64,000 nucleotides of DNA from Stictocephala bisonia (lineage: Eukaryota > Arthropoda > Insecta > Hemiptera > Membracidae), in assembly GCA_035578905.1 (NCBI GenBank), contig JAQJVL010000058.1:1627697-1691696 (forward strand), read 5' to 3'. Under the pieces are notes generated by a model, which had not been told where the DNA came from, did not search any database, and saw nothing but the letters and a program-made list of their open reading frames with translations. This document shows positions 35,131 to 46,493 of this stretch, piece by piece. How positions within the stretch are numbered: the first letter of the stretch is position 1; each line of letters opens with the position of its first letter. A program made the position numbers and the translations under genes.

Positions 35131-37230
35131 CAGTAGAGACTCAGTAATCCGGCCCTATATCGGGGTTGGCATTGCCGGATTACCGAAATTACCGGATTAG
35201 TAGAGGTAGATCAAAGGAAGTAAAATTTACGAACATAAATGAACTTTATTATTACATAAAACAAGTTCTAATAGCCTATAAAACACATATGATGACAATG
35301 AAGGTTAAAAAGATGATATGATACTAAATAAGAAAATACATTGCACTTACATATTTATTTATTTATTTACAAAAAATACAAATGACAAACTTATTTTAAC
35401 TACGTACGTACTGAACTGTATTTTACATAATAAAATTCATGGTACCGTATGTAAAAATTACTGGAATTTTTAATGTGCTGTCGTAATTTAATTATTACAT
35501 TGGAAAAAACTTGTTATTGGTTTTTGTTTCTTCGTAGACAGAGAAAACTTTAAGACATTTTCCTGCAGTCTCTTTAAAACTAGCATATCAGATGTTGACA
35601 CCGTTCTCCTCAGCCCAAGTGGTTGCAGTGGTAAATGCTGTTAGAACCTTATCACTGTTTACTGTAGGCTGTGCCGGAACATCTGGTTCCCCCACCACAT
35701 TGTCCTCGTCGCTGCTGTCCCTGTCCAGTACGTCTTCAACGATTTCATCATCTGTCATGACCGGCTGCTGCTCTTCTGCATCTCCAGCTAACTACTCATT
35801 TACATCGCCTACTGTAAGGTACTCCGGGTCATCAACAAGCTGTTCAGTAATTACGTCTCTTAAGATATTTAGATCGTCATCTTGTAGTTGCTGCTTGTCA
35901 GTCATTTTTGTTTTAATTTTTATAGGCTTCCAATAAATTTAGAGTCGGCCACAAATTTCTCCATGAACAAACAATAGTTTTTGTGGTTAGCTTTTCCCAA
36001 GCACATGCTAGATGAAAAACAACATCTTTAAGATTAGTATCTTTGAACGCTTGTACAAAACTTCCTTCTTTTGATAAAACACTGTATTAAAGACTTTTTT
36101 GTAACTCGTTTTTACAGTCTGTATAACATTCTGGTCCATCGGTTGGATGCAAATCTGACCATTTTCAGATTTTAAGCTCTCTTCATCTGGATGTCCAGGA
36201 CAGTTGTCCAGAATCAACAGAGCTTTTAGGGGCAGGTTTTGTTTTTTCAAAAATTGTTTGACTGATGGAATAAAATTTGAACAAAACCAATCAGTGAAGA
36301 GTTTTCGTCATCCATCCCTTCGATTGGTTTTTGTACAGAACAGGCAAATTTACGTTTTTAAACGCTCTAGGGTGTTTTCATTTGACTATTACAAGCAATT
36401 GCAGCTTGTGAGTACCACTGGCATTCGCATAAGGCATAAAAGTAATCCTATCTTTAGCCAATTTGCGACCTGGAGCACTAGCTTCTACTCGGTGAACAAA
36501 CGATTTTTTTGGTAAAAGACGCCAAAACAACTCACTCTCATCTGCATTATAAATTTACTTTGGCCCTAAGTTCATTTCTTCAACAATTTTCTTAAACTTT
36601 TCAATGAAGGGTGCCACAGATTCAACGTCACAGAAAAAATTCGAATTCCAAATCTTTTATTGAATTTGTCTTCTAGCCAACCGACACTAGCACAAAAATC
36701 ATCCTTTTTTCATAATTTTATTATAAAATAGTTTACCTTTTTCCATTAGAAGCTCACCTGATATTGGAGTGTGTCTGTTCCTCTCTTGCATGAACCTTGC
36801 ATAGAGTGCATCTTCCACTTGTGGAAACTCGCCCGTTTTTAAAGTCTTTCTTCCACTTGAAATCATTATTCTTGAAAAAAGATTCAATATGTCCTTCTTC
36901 TTTTCTATGTCGTGAATAGTTGCACGTCTGACATACTCAGTGGCCAAATGCAATAACTTTTCACCCGTTTCCAGTTGTTTCAATAATTCGTACTTTTTAT
37001 TTAAGGTTAGTGTTATGTGTTTGTTTCCCTGCCATTGAAAAGATAACAAGGAATTCATACTCACGTACAAAGATGCCACACAAATATACAAGAGACAGTT
37101 GACCAGCCATGTAAGCAGACAAAAGTCATGCAATGTGTTTACTGTGTCTGTCTATAGGTCGCATGCCTGCAGCAACATGAAAAAACTCCCCCACGGCCTT
37201 ACCAAGTGCCGGATTACAGAGACTGTACTG
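35131..37230 (-). mobile_element. pogo/Tigger-type DNA transposon with both ends
   Basis: The left end CAGTAGAGACTCAGTAATCC and the complemented right end CAGTACAGTCTCTGTAATCC form terminal inverted repeats. TA duplications are at 35129-35130 and 37231-37232. The element is 2100 bp and holds a single broken transposase gene on the minus strand. It sits in intron 1 of cytochrome b5 A in the same orientation as that gene. Confidence 0.93.
35497..37035 (-). pseudogene. Jerky/Tigger-like (pogo) transposase, broken
   Basis: Starting near an ATG at 37035, frames read KKYELLKQLETGEKLLHLAT (CENP-B-type N-terminal helix-turn-helix), then RKTLKTGEFPQVEDALYARF and RNRHTPISGELLMEKGKLF (second DNA-binding, HTH_CenpB-like, half). 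A frameshift follows, then DDFCASVGWLEDKFNKRFGI-like sequence near 36690-36640. The DDE domain follows with LILDNCPGHPDEESLK (about 36175-36225) and ICIQPMDQNVIQTVKTSYKK (about 36080-36150). The acidic C-terminus is at about 35500-35905. Several frameshifts and stops, including one within the acidic tail, make it inactive. The order and spacing are those of Tigger/Jerky-like proteins of about 500 residues. Confidence 0.92.
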
Positions 37231-37424
37231 TAGCAGAAAGTTACAATAAAATGTAAATCAAAATGATTAGGCCTAATCTATTTTTTGATATAGCCTACGT
37301 TTAGTTTGATACTTTTTGCTATGTTTATTTTGATACTTTGTATGTTGATATTTATCTATCTGGTTTCCTTTCTTTATATATTTCTATTGCCTCGAGGCCA
37401 TAAAATATATTTATAATTTTTCTG

Positions 37425-38142
37425 TAACTTTTCACAAACGGTCCAGCCCGTTTTGACCGTAAATGTTTAAGCATTTTTTTATTTGTAACTTAATATTTTT
37501 TGAAATATTTTTGAACTAAATGGTTTTTTAATTGACATGTAATATATAACTGGTTTTGCAGTAAAATTATTTTTTCAGCTCGAAAAATGCATTTTTGTTG
37601 ACATAACCAAACATAACCTAACTTATCCTAATTGTCTTATTTTCTCAACAAAAATTCGTAATATGCGTTAAATTCGGGCGTTTGGCCTCCGTGACGGCCT
37701 GCCGGCCGTCACTCCGGCGGGAATATATGAGAATTCGGTTTTTGTGATTAATAGTTGTTGTATATAATAATCGCGTAATGGCCGCTAATCGCGATCCGCC
37801 GCGACAGTAGTTTTTCCGTTATTTCTCGAGAAATATTTGTAATAGACAAAAATAGTTTTCAAATTTTTATTCAGCGCAAAAAACACATCAAAATAAAAAA
37901 AAGATGATCAAAATACCATTTAAATTAACGGAAATATGACAAAAATACTAAAAGTTGTGACATTGGTTTTTTCGAATTTTTCGGTAAAATACGTTATTTC
38001 CGCGGAATAAAAAGCATATCTCGTGAAAATACAGCCAATAACAATATTTTTTGCCATTCAACTACGGTGCCTTTGCACCCACCCTTCATGGGTCCAGCAA
38101 TGTTTTGATAGTACAAGGGTGGGTTGCAAATAGTAGCAGAGC
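37425..38142 (+). repeat. Inverted repeat arm, right, containing repeat AB copy B
   Basis: Outer parts 37425-37545 and 38036-38142 are the inverted partner of 34862-35110. The middle (37543-38030) is copy B of the long repeat also seen at 33426-33912. Copy B has a GC-rich part (GGCCTGCCGGCCGTCACTCC). Two ORFs covering 38051-38327 are chance frames in the right part. Confidence 0.8.
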
Positions 38143-38625
38143 GTGGTTTTGCTTGCCTCTGCCAGATAATATGTCAAGGAACACAGAAAACAAATTCACA
38201 GAAAATGAACACAAAGACCCTAAAACTAAATGGAACACAGAGAGGAAGACTGAACTGTCCGAGGGAGACAATCGTAATGTGCAACATAATAGTGTTCTGG
38301 ATGGTGTGTAATACAATAAAAACTTAATGCCTAAGCCTACCCTATGCAAATTTTAGAAATTTTGTCAACAGGATACATCCTCATTAACACACAGGGAAAT
38401 AGGTAACCATGTAGGCTACTGATTATTTAAATATAACTACTGCAATAGATGAAAATAATTTAATTCAGTTGAATTGGTCCTGTAATTTAGGCAGTTGAAA
38501 TAACCTTAGGCTAGGCCTTGATAATTTGTTGCATGCCCTAATTCTACTGTCCTTGATTAATCTAACTTGAATTAAATAAAATGTATCATTTTATTACTAT
38601 TAGAACATATTATCCATAAACGTAC
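38143..38625. other. Intron 1 of cytochrome b5 A next to exon 1, no gene seen
   Basis: No ORF with family features. The repeated phrase 'tgaacacaaagacc...tggaacacagag' gives a 67-86-codon ORF without other support. Confidence 0.35.
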
Positions 38626-38739
38626 CTCATTTAAAAAATCAGTAACATTATACACACTATTATGAATAACTATCAAAGTTGCATTGTCACTGTCACTTTG
38701 CTTCTTTATCTCCTCAAAGGTAAACATTTTAGTTGCCAT
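38626..38739 (-). CDS. Cyt-b5: Cytochrome b5 copy A, exon 1
   Basis: This is the N-terminal exon of the tail-anchored electron carrier. It starts at the ATG at 38739 and encodes MATKMFTFEEIKKQSDSDNA and then TLIVIHNSVYNVTDFLNE. It ends at donor GTACG (38625). It is 38 codons, phase 0. The pattern F(T)..E(I/V)..H/Q....IVIHN.VY.VT.FL.E is that of the family's first strand-helix-strand unit and joins naturally to exon 2's HPGG. One oddity is that the usual tryptophan before the IVIH strand is replaced by threonine-leucine. The upstream sequence gives no clear core promoter. A second start codon four residues downstream is possible. Confidence 0.88.
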
Positions 38740-40071
38740 ATTTAAAGAATTAATTTTACACTAGTAGTGTCTCCAATAAACTGACTCAAAAAGTCAAGCG
38801 CAGTGAAAATGGAAAGAAAACTATTTCTTTAACAATTAACCATCTAAGCTGAATAAAACTAATTAACAGCAAATCACTTCCCCAACAATCAGTATACACT
38901 GGGCTGTCTCTGTCTCTCTCCTCTGCCACTGCCTACTAAATTAAAATTATTCCAATGGGAGCCACTGACGAAATATCACGACTAGGACAGACGAATTCAA
39001 CGTGTGTTGGCGATGAAGTGTCTTGTCTAGGTTGCCTTGAAGTCTTGAAATGCGCAGAGAAAGAATGAAAAAAGTAAAGTAGCGGTAATGAACTGAGAGT
39101 AGGAGTGGGATAGTAAAATTATACGTAGTTTTGTGTCAGGCAGAAGTTTTAGTAAATAGTTCGAGTTAGTTGACCCGAGCTGTGGCTCGATGATGATACT
39201 AATGACTAACCTTCAGGGGTTGTCCTTATTTTTTTTCAAACACATATTTATAAAAGTATGCCTTAAGTTAAGCAATTTAACAGAACTACTTTTACGTGCA
39301 ACTGTTGTGATCGATCAGTATTTGCTATTTCGTAGCATATAATAATCCGAATTGTTTTCACACATATCGATATTACTATTTTAATTTTCACAATTCAAGA
39401 ATTCAAAATATTTTTGAATGGACATTATTAGGGTAACTGACTAATGATGTGTACGTCTAAGTCTCAATTATTAATTTATTCTTCCTTCAGCGGCATTCGC
39501 CAATATACAAAAGTTACAATAATATGACAATAAAATTAATAGAAAAAAGGTAATAAGATAGCCAAGATAAATATAGTTATTTTAAGAAGGAACAATTATA
39601 GTAAATACCCTAAATGATATTGCTATTAACTTACTACATAAATAACTAACAAGAAAAAAAAGAAGATATTACTATCTTCTATTATACCAGACAGTACCAT
39701 TCCAGCCAGAAAATTGAAGCAATAAAAATCGGAGCGGAGGCAAAGCAACCTAGTAGGAACCATTATAAACACTGCCCCATACTGAGGAAAAACATAGCCA
39801 GAAATAATTACTCGTGGGTTCGTGGCGGTTGCTCGTTTCGCCTATCCCCTATTTTATTCTATAAAACTAATTAGGAATGCGAAAAGCAATTCCAACGCTC
39901 AATTTCATTCTCGATCAAATTCAATTTGTTTGGGAAAATCCGTTAAAAAACTGTTTAGTTTGGATACACGTGATCGTATGTCCGGTTAGAAAATAACATT
40001 GTTCTTATGGGATTAAAACCAACATGGCCGAAAATTAATGTATAGTAAAATTAATTCGGGGAAACAACATA
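38740..40071. other. Region 5' of cytochrome b5 A, no gene seen
   Basis: On the minus strand this would hold the promoter and 5' UTR of copy A if it has its own promoter. The stretch 39470-39790 begins TTATTCTTCCTTCAGCGGCA and looks like the 3' tail of a minus-strand non-LTR element, without coding sequence. Confidence 0.35.
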
Positions 40072-40430
40072 TTGACGTTTCCCAGTCTATTCATTTTTGA
40101 ATCTTTAGTTTTTTTAAAGAAAACCCTACACCTTTTCCCAGAAAAACCAGTTCTTAAATATAGTTTCAGAAACCTTGATTCCTTACCACTTCCTAACCAC
40201 AAAACCTCTTTTTTTCAAAAACAGTGTTATTATTCTTGTATCAAGCTTTTTAACAAACTGCCACTTAGGATAAGAGATATTCAATGTTTAAAAAAATTCA
40301 AGCACTGTATTAAAAAAATCTACTTTTGATGAAAGAATATTATTCAGTTAGACATTACTTAGAAGATGTAGCTATTCACCAGTTATTTTAAGATATTGTA
40401 CATAGTTGTAAGGACGATTGTTATTTGTTA
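40072..40430 (+). pseudogene. 3' fragment of a non-LTR ORF2
   Basis: An 85-codon open frame (40072-40329) ends with DSLPLPNHKTSFFQKQCYYS, CIKLFNKLPLRIRDIQCLKK and FKHCIKKIYF, the C-terminal tail conserved in CR1/Jockey-like ORF2 proteins (a cluster with 'Y.S..L.N.LP..I'). No reverse transcriptase core remains. The remaining 100 bases look like 3' UTR. Strongly 5'-truncated copy. Confidence 0.7.
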
Positions 40431-40768
40431 AGGGGAGTCCAAATCGAAAACATTAAAAAAATATTCATTTTTTGTTTTAAATTGTTTATTAAACTCCATA
40501 AAGCTCTGAGTAATTTGGTATAAATCTTATATTCCTAAGTTATTCGGAAGTGTATGAAAAAAAAAAATAAAATCATAAATCATGCAACTAGCTTTGAGTG
40601 ACTCTGATTAGGATACACATTGTTGTCATGTCACCTTACATTCATATAGTACACACAAGTAATTTTTTGTGTGGTATTCAAGTTTGCTATGTTGGCTGCA
40701 CTGCTGAGAGGACAAAAATAATAGCAGTAATAAGTTGTTTGACAGTTCATCTGTTCTGTTGTTCTCTG
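40431..40768. other. Sequence left of the hAT insertion, no gene seen
   Basis: Should be continuous with 41717 onward once the hAT element is removed, so it may include unrecognised upstream parts of the Mutator-like fragment. The target duplication GTTCTCTG is at 40761-40768. Confidence 0.4.
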
Positions 40769-41716
40769 TAGTGATGGGATTAGCGAATACTTTTGAATAG
40801 CGAATACTCTGTATTCGTATACCCAGTAGTATTTGAATAGTATTCGAATAAAAAAGTATTCACTTCTTTTTCTATTATTGTACTTGTTTCAAGTCACTTC
40901 CCCTCCCCGCCCCATACATTTTGCCTGTCCAGACCTGTACGTTTGACAGACAGTAACGTATTTGATATTTCTGTTTCTATTATTCGTGTGTCAGTAGTCA
41001 GTGCTGCGTCTCTTTAAATAAGAAAATAAGTGTAAATAGTGTAAAAAAGCGTAAAAATAAGTGTATATAGTTAAAAATAATTATACATATTATTATATTG
41101 TTTGAAATGTACTTTTTACGGATTGGTCATTACGTTGATATTCGCTGAACTGAGGACAATAAAGTAAGTACAATTACAATAATTCTTAGAATACATTTTA
41201 TATTAATATTACTAAAACCAATTTTAAATATATTATATTAAACACTTATAAACATTTTACATGTTTTCTGAATAATTTCTAATAATATAAGTAATATGAA
41301 TTATATTAATATTAGCATAGACCTTCTATTCTATTCTATACCTATGGTATAATAGAAGGTCTATGATATTAGTCTTGTTATGCATATTTTATCATGCATG
41401 TAATTGCATCAAATTAATAATTAAGTCCCGCTCTAGTCGTTTGACTTGAGACTAATGTAGTGAATAGTAGCAGTAAAGGAATAGTATTCATTATTGCTTT
41501 TGAATACTGCAAACGGCAGTAGTGGATTCAAAAGAGCTTCTGAATACTATTCAGTTCAAGTATTCGCTACAGTTGTGTGAGTCGTGACTCGTGAGATTGC
41601 GTTCGAAAGTATTCGTTTAGAGGAGTATTCGCTACTTTTACAAGTATTCGAATATACGAATACTAAAGGACTATTCGAATAGTTTGAATACTTCGAATAC
41701 GAATACCCCATCACTA
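40769..41716. mobile_element. Nonautonomous hAT-type element
   Basis: The ends are TAGTGATGGG and CCCATCACTA, exact inverted repeats. An 8-bp duplication GTTCTCTG flanks it on both sides (40761-40768 and 41717-41724), the hallmark of hAT insertion. Near both ends the motif GAATA/TATTC is repeated many times, typical of subterminal transposase-binding repeats. No transposase ORF is present in 948 bp. A 15-bp inverted repeat sits inside at 41316-41330 and 41351-41365. Confidence 0.93.
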
Positions 41717-41945
41717 GTTCTCTGTAAGAAAAATGATGAAGGGAAAGACCAACCATATTATGACATCAACTTGAGGCTTATAAATGGGCTACGTGCCATC
41801 GGAAAAGGCTATACCTCCGGTCAAATATTGTGCGGAGTTATGAATTTGCCCCCTCCTCCAACTATGTTCAAAAAACATGAAAGTCTTTTAGGTTCTACAA
41901 TTGAAAAACTATGTAAACAAAGTATGCCTACTATGATCTGGATGA
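41717..41945 (+). pseudogene. Mutator-like transposase-domain fragment
   Basis: The frame reads DINLRLINGLRAIGKGYTSG, QILCGVMNLPPPPTMFKKHE and LLGSTIEKLCKQSM. This corresponds to the segment 'INRR...AMR.IG.G...L..FCG.MNLPPP.....Y' found in insect proteins carrying a Mutator-like transposase domain. Only about 65 residues survive. The left side is cut by the hAT insertion. The right side runs straight into reverse transcriptase sequence near 41945, so two unrelated elements are joined there. Confidence 0.7.
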
Positions 41946-44100
41946 TGATAATATATCATCCAAGATCATAAAAACCTGTAAAAATGAACTATTAAGTCCA
42001 CTCACCCTTATAATAAATCAATCTCTTGCCCAAGGAACCTTTCCTAACAAACTAAAAATAGCCAAAGTCTACTCCAAATACAAATCAGGACCGATCAATG
42101 AAACAAACAGTTATTGACCAATATCTCTCATCTCAACCTTCTCTAAAATACTAGAGAAAATCGTCCTAGTCAGACTCCTTAACCACTTAGAGCAAAACAA
42201 ACTACTTACTAACCAACAACACGGCTTCTTAAAGGGCAGATTAACAGCCACAGCCTTAACCCTCCGAGTGTTGATCGTTAGATTTCTAACGATATTTTCT
42301 AGCGGCCGAGTGTCGATCGTTAGATTTCTAACGATCTTGCAACGCCGTAGTTTTTCACTGATTTAACCGGTTTTCATTATCGATATCACGATGATTCGAA
42401 TACTGCGCGATTCTAGAACATCCAGACTGCATGGTAACTGTATAATGCCTGCTGTTTGTAAAAAAATTAGCAGTTTTATTTTATTCTCAAAATTACATCA
42501 GCTGCGTTTGTTTACTGTGCCTTCAGTTGAACGTATGCTAGTTTGTAGAGTATATAATTTCTTCTATATGTCTTACATTCAAGGTGTTAAAAAAAGTGTG
42601 TAAATGTATATATTTTTGTGTTCAGTGATAAATTCTTTACTAAATGGCTATTTTGATTTTTTCATGAAGTGAACGAAAAAAAATATAAAAATTGAGATCT
42701 TGAAACATTTTTGAAACTTTTTTTGAAATTTTAAGTTCCCGCCCACAGAAAAATTTTAGGACTAAAAGTAAGTAATTCAAAATGTAGTACTTTATGTAGC
42801 CTAGTTATTTTAGATTACAAATATATATGTATGTATGGACTTATCTTTAGTTATTGGTTATAAAAAAATATTTTAAAAAAACACTTCAGAAGTCACAAAA
42901 ATGGTGTAACACTCGGGGGGTTTTAATGCAACACTCGGAGGGTTAATACAACTCACTGAACATATAATAGACCACTTAGAAGAAGGCTGCACCGCAACCT
43001 GCCTCTTCTTAGATTTCAGCAAGGCGTATGACTGCCTGAACCATGAACAGCTCCTTAAAAAACTAGAACACCTTGGAATAAGAGGAACGGCTCAAAATTG
43101 GTTCCTTAGCTACCTAACTGATAGAGAAATGCTCGTAGAAATAAACTGCACTGACAATAACACAGTACAAAGGCTTCAATCTGCTAATGCTGAAATACAT
43201 AGAGGTGTTCCGCAGGGGTGAGTCTTGGGGCCAGTACTATTCATTCTCCTTACTAATGACATGGCCAACGGCTGGGAGATATCTGCTACACTGTTACGTA
43301 CGCAGATGATACTGCCTTAACGATAGTAAATAAATCAATATAAATACTCCACCACAACACATCAACTTATTTCAACAAAACTAAGCAATACTGTGCCAGT
43401 AATGAACTTGTTTTAAATGAGAAAAACCCTTTGCATTGCAATGACGTTTAGTAACCTCCATAGACATAATGACACACCCCTGCCAGACCTGAAAATTAAT
43501 ACTAACACCAAATATCTATGCACAATTATCGATGGAAACCACATATTGAGCAACTATGCAAAAAATTTTCTGCTGGAAACTATGTTATACGAAGAATTAA
43601 ACAAATAAGTAGCTTGGACACAGCTAAGACAGCGTATTTTGCTCTATTTGAGTCTCACCTAAGTTATAGCATTGCCACATGGGGAAGTACATCCAAAGGA
43701 AAGAGTCCTGATCAATCAAAAAAGAGCAATTAGATGCCTTGCAGGTCTAAATTACCAAGAAAGCTGTCGTGAACACTTCATAAACCTAAAAATACTGACA
43801 GTTGTATCGCTCTACATTAAAGAAGTGATTCTGCACACATCTCAACAAAGATTTTGTGACCTACATCAATACAATACAAGAAGTGGCGGGGACTTCCCAT
43901 TGCCTGCTCACCACCTAAGCCTCTACGAGAAGAAACCGTCATACAAAGGAGCTAGCTACCTTCTACCAGCATCATCTACCAGGACACCTCAAGAACCAGC
44001 CCTCCCACCGATTCGGGAAACAACTGACTGTGGCTCCAAGAAAGGCCTTTCTACACTGTGAAAGAATTTACCAATGGCTGAATATTGTTTCTAACCAATC
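41946..44100 (+). pseudogene. Non-LTR reverse transcriptase (Jockey-superfamily), interrupted by a MITE
   Basis: This is a 5'-truncated ORF2. It begins YYDLDDDNISSKIIKTC and continues INQSLAQGTFPNKLKIAKV, SLISTFSKILEKIVL and LTNQQHGFLKGRL. It is then split by the element at 42260-42942. After it come QLTEHIIDHLEEG, LFLDFSKAYDCLNHEQLLKK, HRGVPQG (followed by a stop), VLGPVLFILLTNDM and an out-of-frame remnant of the YADD region near 43300. The tail keeps RAIRCLAGLNYQESCREHFI and YNTRSGGDFPLPAHH. It is the same clade as the element at 46490-49540 but a different family. Many frameshifts and stops. Confidence 0.9.
42260..42942. mobile_element. piggyBac-like MITE with exact TTAA duplication
   Basis: TTAA lies at 42256-42259 and 42943-42946. 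The ends are CCCTCCGAGTGTTG and its complement CAACACTCGGAGGG (14 bp, exact). A second copy of the end motif lies inside each terminus: GCCGAGTGTCG with a repeated GATCGTTAGATTTCTAACGA on the left, and ACACTCGGGGGG on the right. No transposase is present in 683 bp. Removing it with one TTAA restores the reverse transcriptase frame across the site. Confidence 0.92.
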
Positions 44101-44299
44101 ATAAAAGCACAATGTATTTATTTTAATCAATAATGACGCAATGTACTAATCTATAAGATTATGTCAGTAAAGTTTATTGTCTATTATAAAGCTTGGCTAG
44201 TTGTGTAATATATTTTGTTCAAAAATAGTTTGAAAACATCTAAATATAGGTGAAAAATATAACATTATATATAATAATAAACACACTTTTTATACTTAC

Positions 44300-44428
44300 A
44301 GTGTTTGCTATCCCAATACAAAATTTTTTGCATAAGGCTTTTGCTTCATCAGAATGGCCGACTTCATCGAAACAAATAGTTCCATCATCTCCAGCCAAAT
44401 TTAACAATATTTCTCGTCCTCCTGGATG
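44300..44428 (-). CDS. Cytochrome b5-like copy B, exon 2
   Basis: A heme-core exon homologous to 30131-30003. It is also 43 codons, phase 0, with acceptor AG at 44430-44429 and consensus donor GTAAGT at 44299-44294. It reads HPGGREILLNLAGDDGTICF, DEVGHSDEAKALCKKFCIGI and ANT. Both axial histidines (HPGG and VGHS) are kept, so heme binding is plausible. Differences from copy A include three cysteines, loss of several acidic docking residues (REI for EEV, NLA for EQT) and an uncharged end. There is no stop or frameshift. No matching exons 3 and 4 were found between here and copy A, so the protein's C-terminus is unknown. Confidence 0.88.
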
Positions 44429-46490
44429 CTAAATGACACATGATTTAAATTTAAGAGAGGAATAGACTAATTGTTACAAAACTGACATACAGACACTATT
44501 TTTTAAAGAAAATTGATTATAGACTATGTTTGGAGCCATTTATGTTTAAAAATAAAATTTTCCCAACCTGTGATATCCTGACTTCTGATTAACGAGCTTT
44601 GCATCGACAGAGAAAGATGCTCTGTGAAGTAAAGTATATACAAAAGAAACAAAGATACCAAAAAAACAAACAAAGAATCTTTTAATGCCATAAATAAGTA
44701 GATTTATAATTATGATTAAAATATTAATTATTCATATAAAGATATACAAAAACACAATATTTATAATGTTTAATTATATTTATGATGTAAAACATGTAAT
44801 TTTTATATTGATAATCCCAATAATTTGAATGATTCACCAAAATTGTAAACAAATTTACAATTATCAATGCAAGTAGAATAACAAATAACAAGAGCTATAA
44901 TGTATTGAAAATGTATAATAAAAAATAAAACAATTGAGAAAACTGAATTTTTACAGGCATGCAAGATGGTGTAATTCTATCAGTAATTTCATCATCTTTA
45001 TTTAGCGAGAACCATAAAATTAAAAACGTACTGGAGGAGAAACAACATTTAGTGAAGGTGGGGCATCAACAGATGGACTCAAAGTAGTAAAAAACTTCTC
45101 AAGAGTATTTCAGAAACCCCTAAGAATTTAGAAGAAATACTCCACGCTCGCCATTTATGATTTAGTTAATTTAACATTACTGTGTTTTATATGTGAATGT
45201 GATTGCTATGTCCAGAGTATAAATTAAAATAATACTTGTACTATGTTTCTACAACGATGCTTAATAATTATTATAGTAATATATTTTTTGTAATTTTTCC
45301 AAAAAGTTTCTACTCTCTTACAAATACTGTCACGTTTTTGATACGGATTAGCTTTTATCATGCAAGCATAGAGAAGAAGGAAACAGATGTATCCAACTGT
45401 GCGCTGAATGTGTGTCAAGTAGTTATTACTCCAGTTTACCATGTAGATGGTAGGACCAGCACCTTGTCAGTCTATCCTTTATTACCCCCCAAATACTCAA
45501 GGATTAACATAGTAATTATTACTACATATGTACATCAGTTGTAATACTTATAACTGCCACTGAGGCTTTCGCTGCAACCACAAGAAATTGACCTCTGTGA
45601 TGCAAGTCTACTTTTTGTAGATACTTTACCTAAAAATCATCTAAGAAAATGTTCCAAATAGTAACACCCCAATATTAAAAAATGCAACCAAGATTGCGGA
45701 CACTCAACACATATTGTAAAGTGCTACCCCTTTAAGAGAAGTTTTTTAGTGGATAAACCAACAATACTCTACTAAATTACTTACAAGGACGAAGAACAAC
45801 TGTAAGTCCACATAATCTTTTATAAATAAGAAGTTTTTCACAGCCTCAGAACAAGTTTATTTCACTATTAGCAAAGCAGCCAAGCTGGCACTTACTTTTG
45901 AGCTGCTTTATGGATATAAAGTATTACTAAACTTCAAGCAATTAACAACTTTTTATAAACTTTTACAAGATAATGACAATTTTCAATAAGCTCTTCAATA
46001 ACAAACAATCTTAAAGAAAACTGTTACAACAAATTCTATTGCTCGTGACGTCATTGACAACTCAACATTAAGTGACATCATAGCACAAGTATAATCTAAC
46101 AGTTGCCAAATGAACAGCAACACAGTCAACAAGCAGTGAATGTGTGTGCCATATTGAACCTGACACCTGCTGACTCTGCAGCACTGACCTGGGCCACAGA
46201 CATTTCAAACCAGTCACCAGTGCAATATTATCTTGCACTGTATTCTGACTCCAGCACAGCTGCATTATTGTTTACATTTGACATGGGCTTTGGTTCATCT
46301 TAAAACAAAATCAATTATTTTATGACAATAAGAACTAGCCAAACCCAGCTTAAAAAACTGAATATACATTTACTTTTATGACAATAGGATTGTCATTTAA
46401 TCAAACAAAAGTTATACAAATAATTGACATTTTTTTTGTCCTTTAATATAATTCAAGCATTATATAACCATTTGACTACGCACTAATAAC
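44429..46490. other. Intron 1 of cytochrome b5 B, left part, no gene seen
   Basis: AT-rich. 46100-46300 is GC-richer, with ORFs on both strands but no family features. Confidence 0.35.
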
Positions 46491-46493
46491 TGA

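Noticed and set aside
35592..35936. 114-codon Ser/Thr-rich ORF on the plus strand
   Set aside because: It is the antisense of the acidic C-terminus of the pogo transposase on the minus strand.
38051..38349. Three overlapping ORFs as a small gene
   Set aside because: They start within the right inverted-repeat arm, overlap on both strands and show no conserved features.
46218..46240. Hairpin CAGTGCAA...TTGCACTG as a microRNA precursor
   Set aside because: Stem of only 8 bp and no match to known microRNA seeds in the right arm; too short for a precursor.
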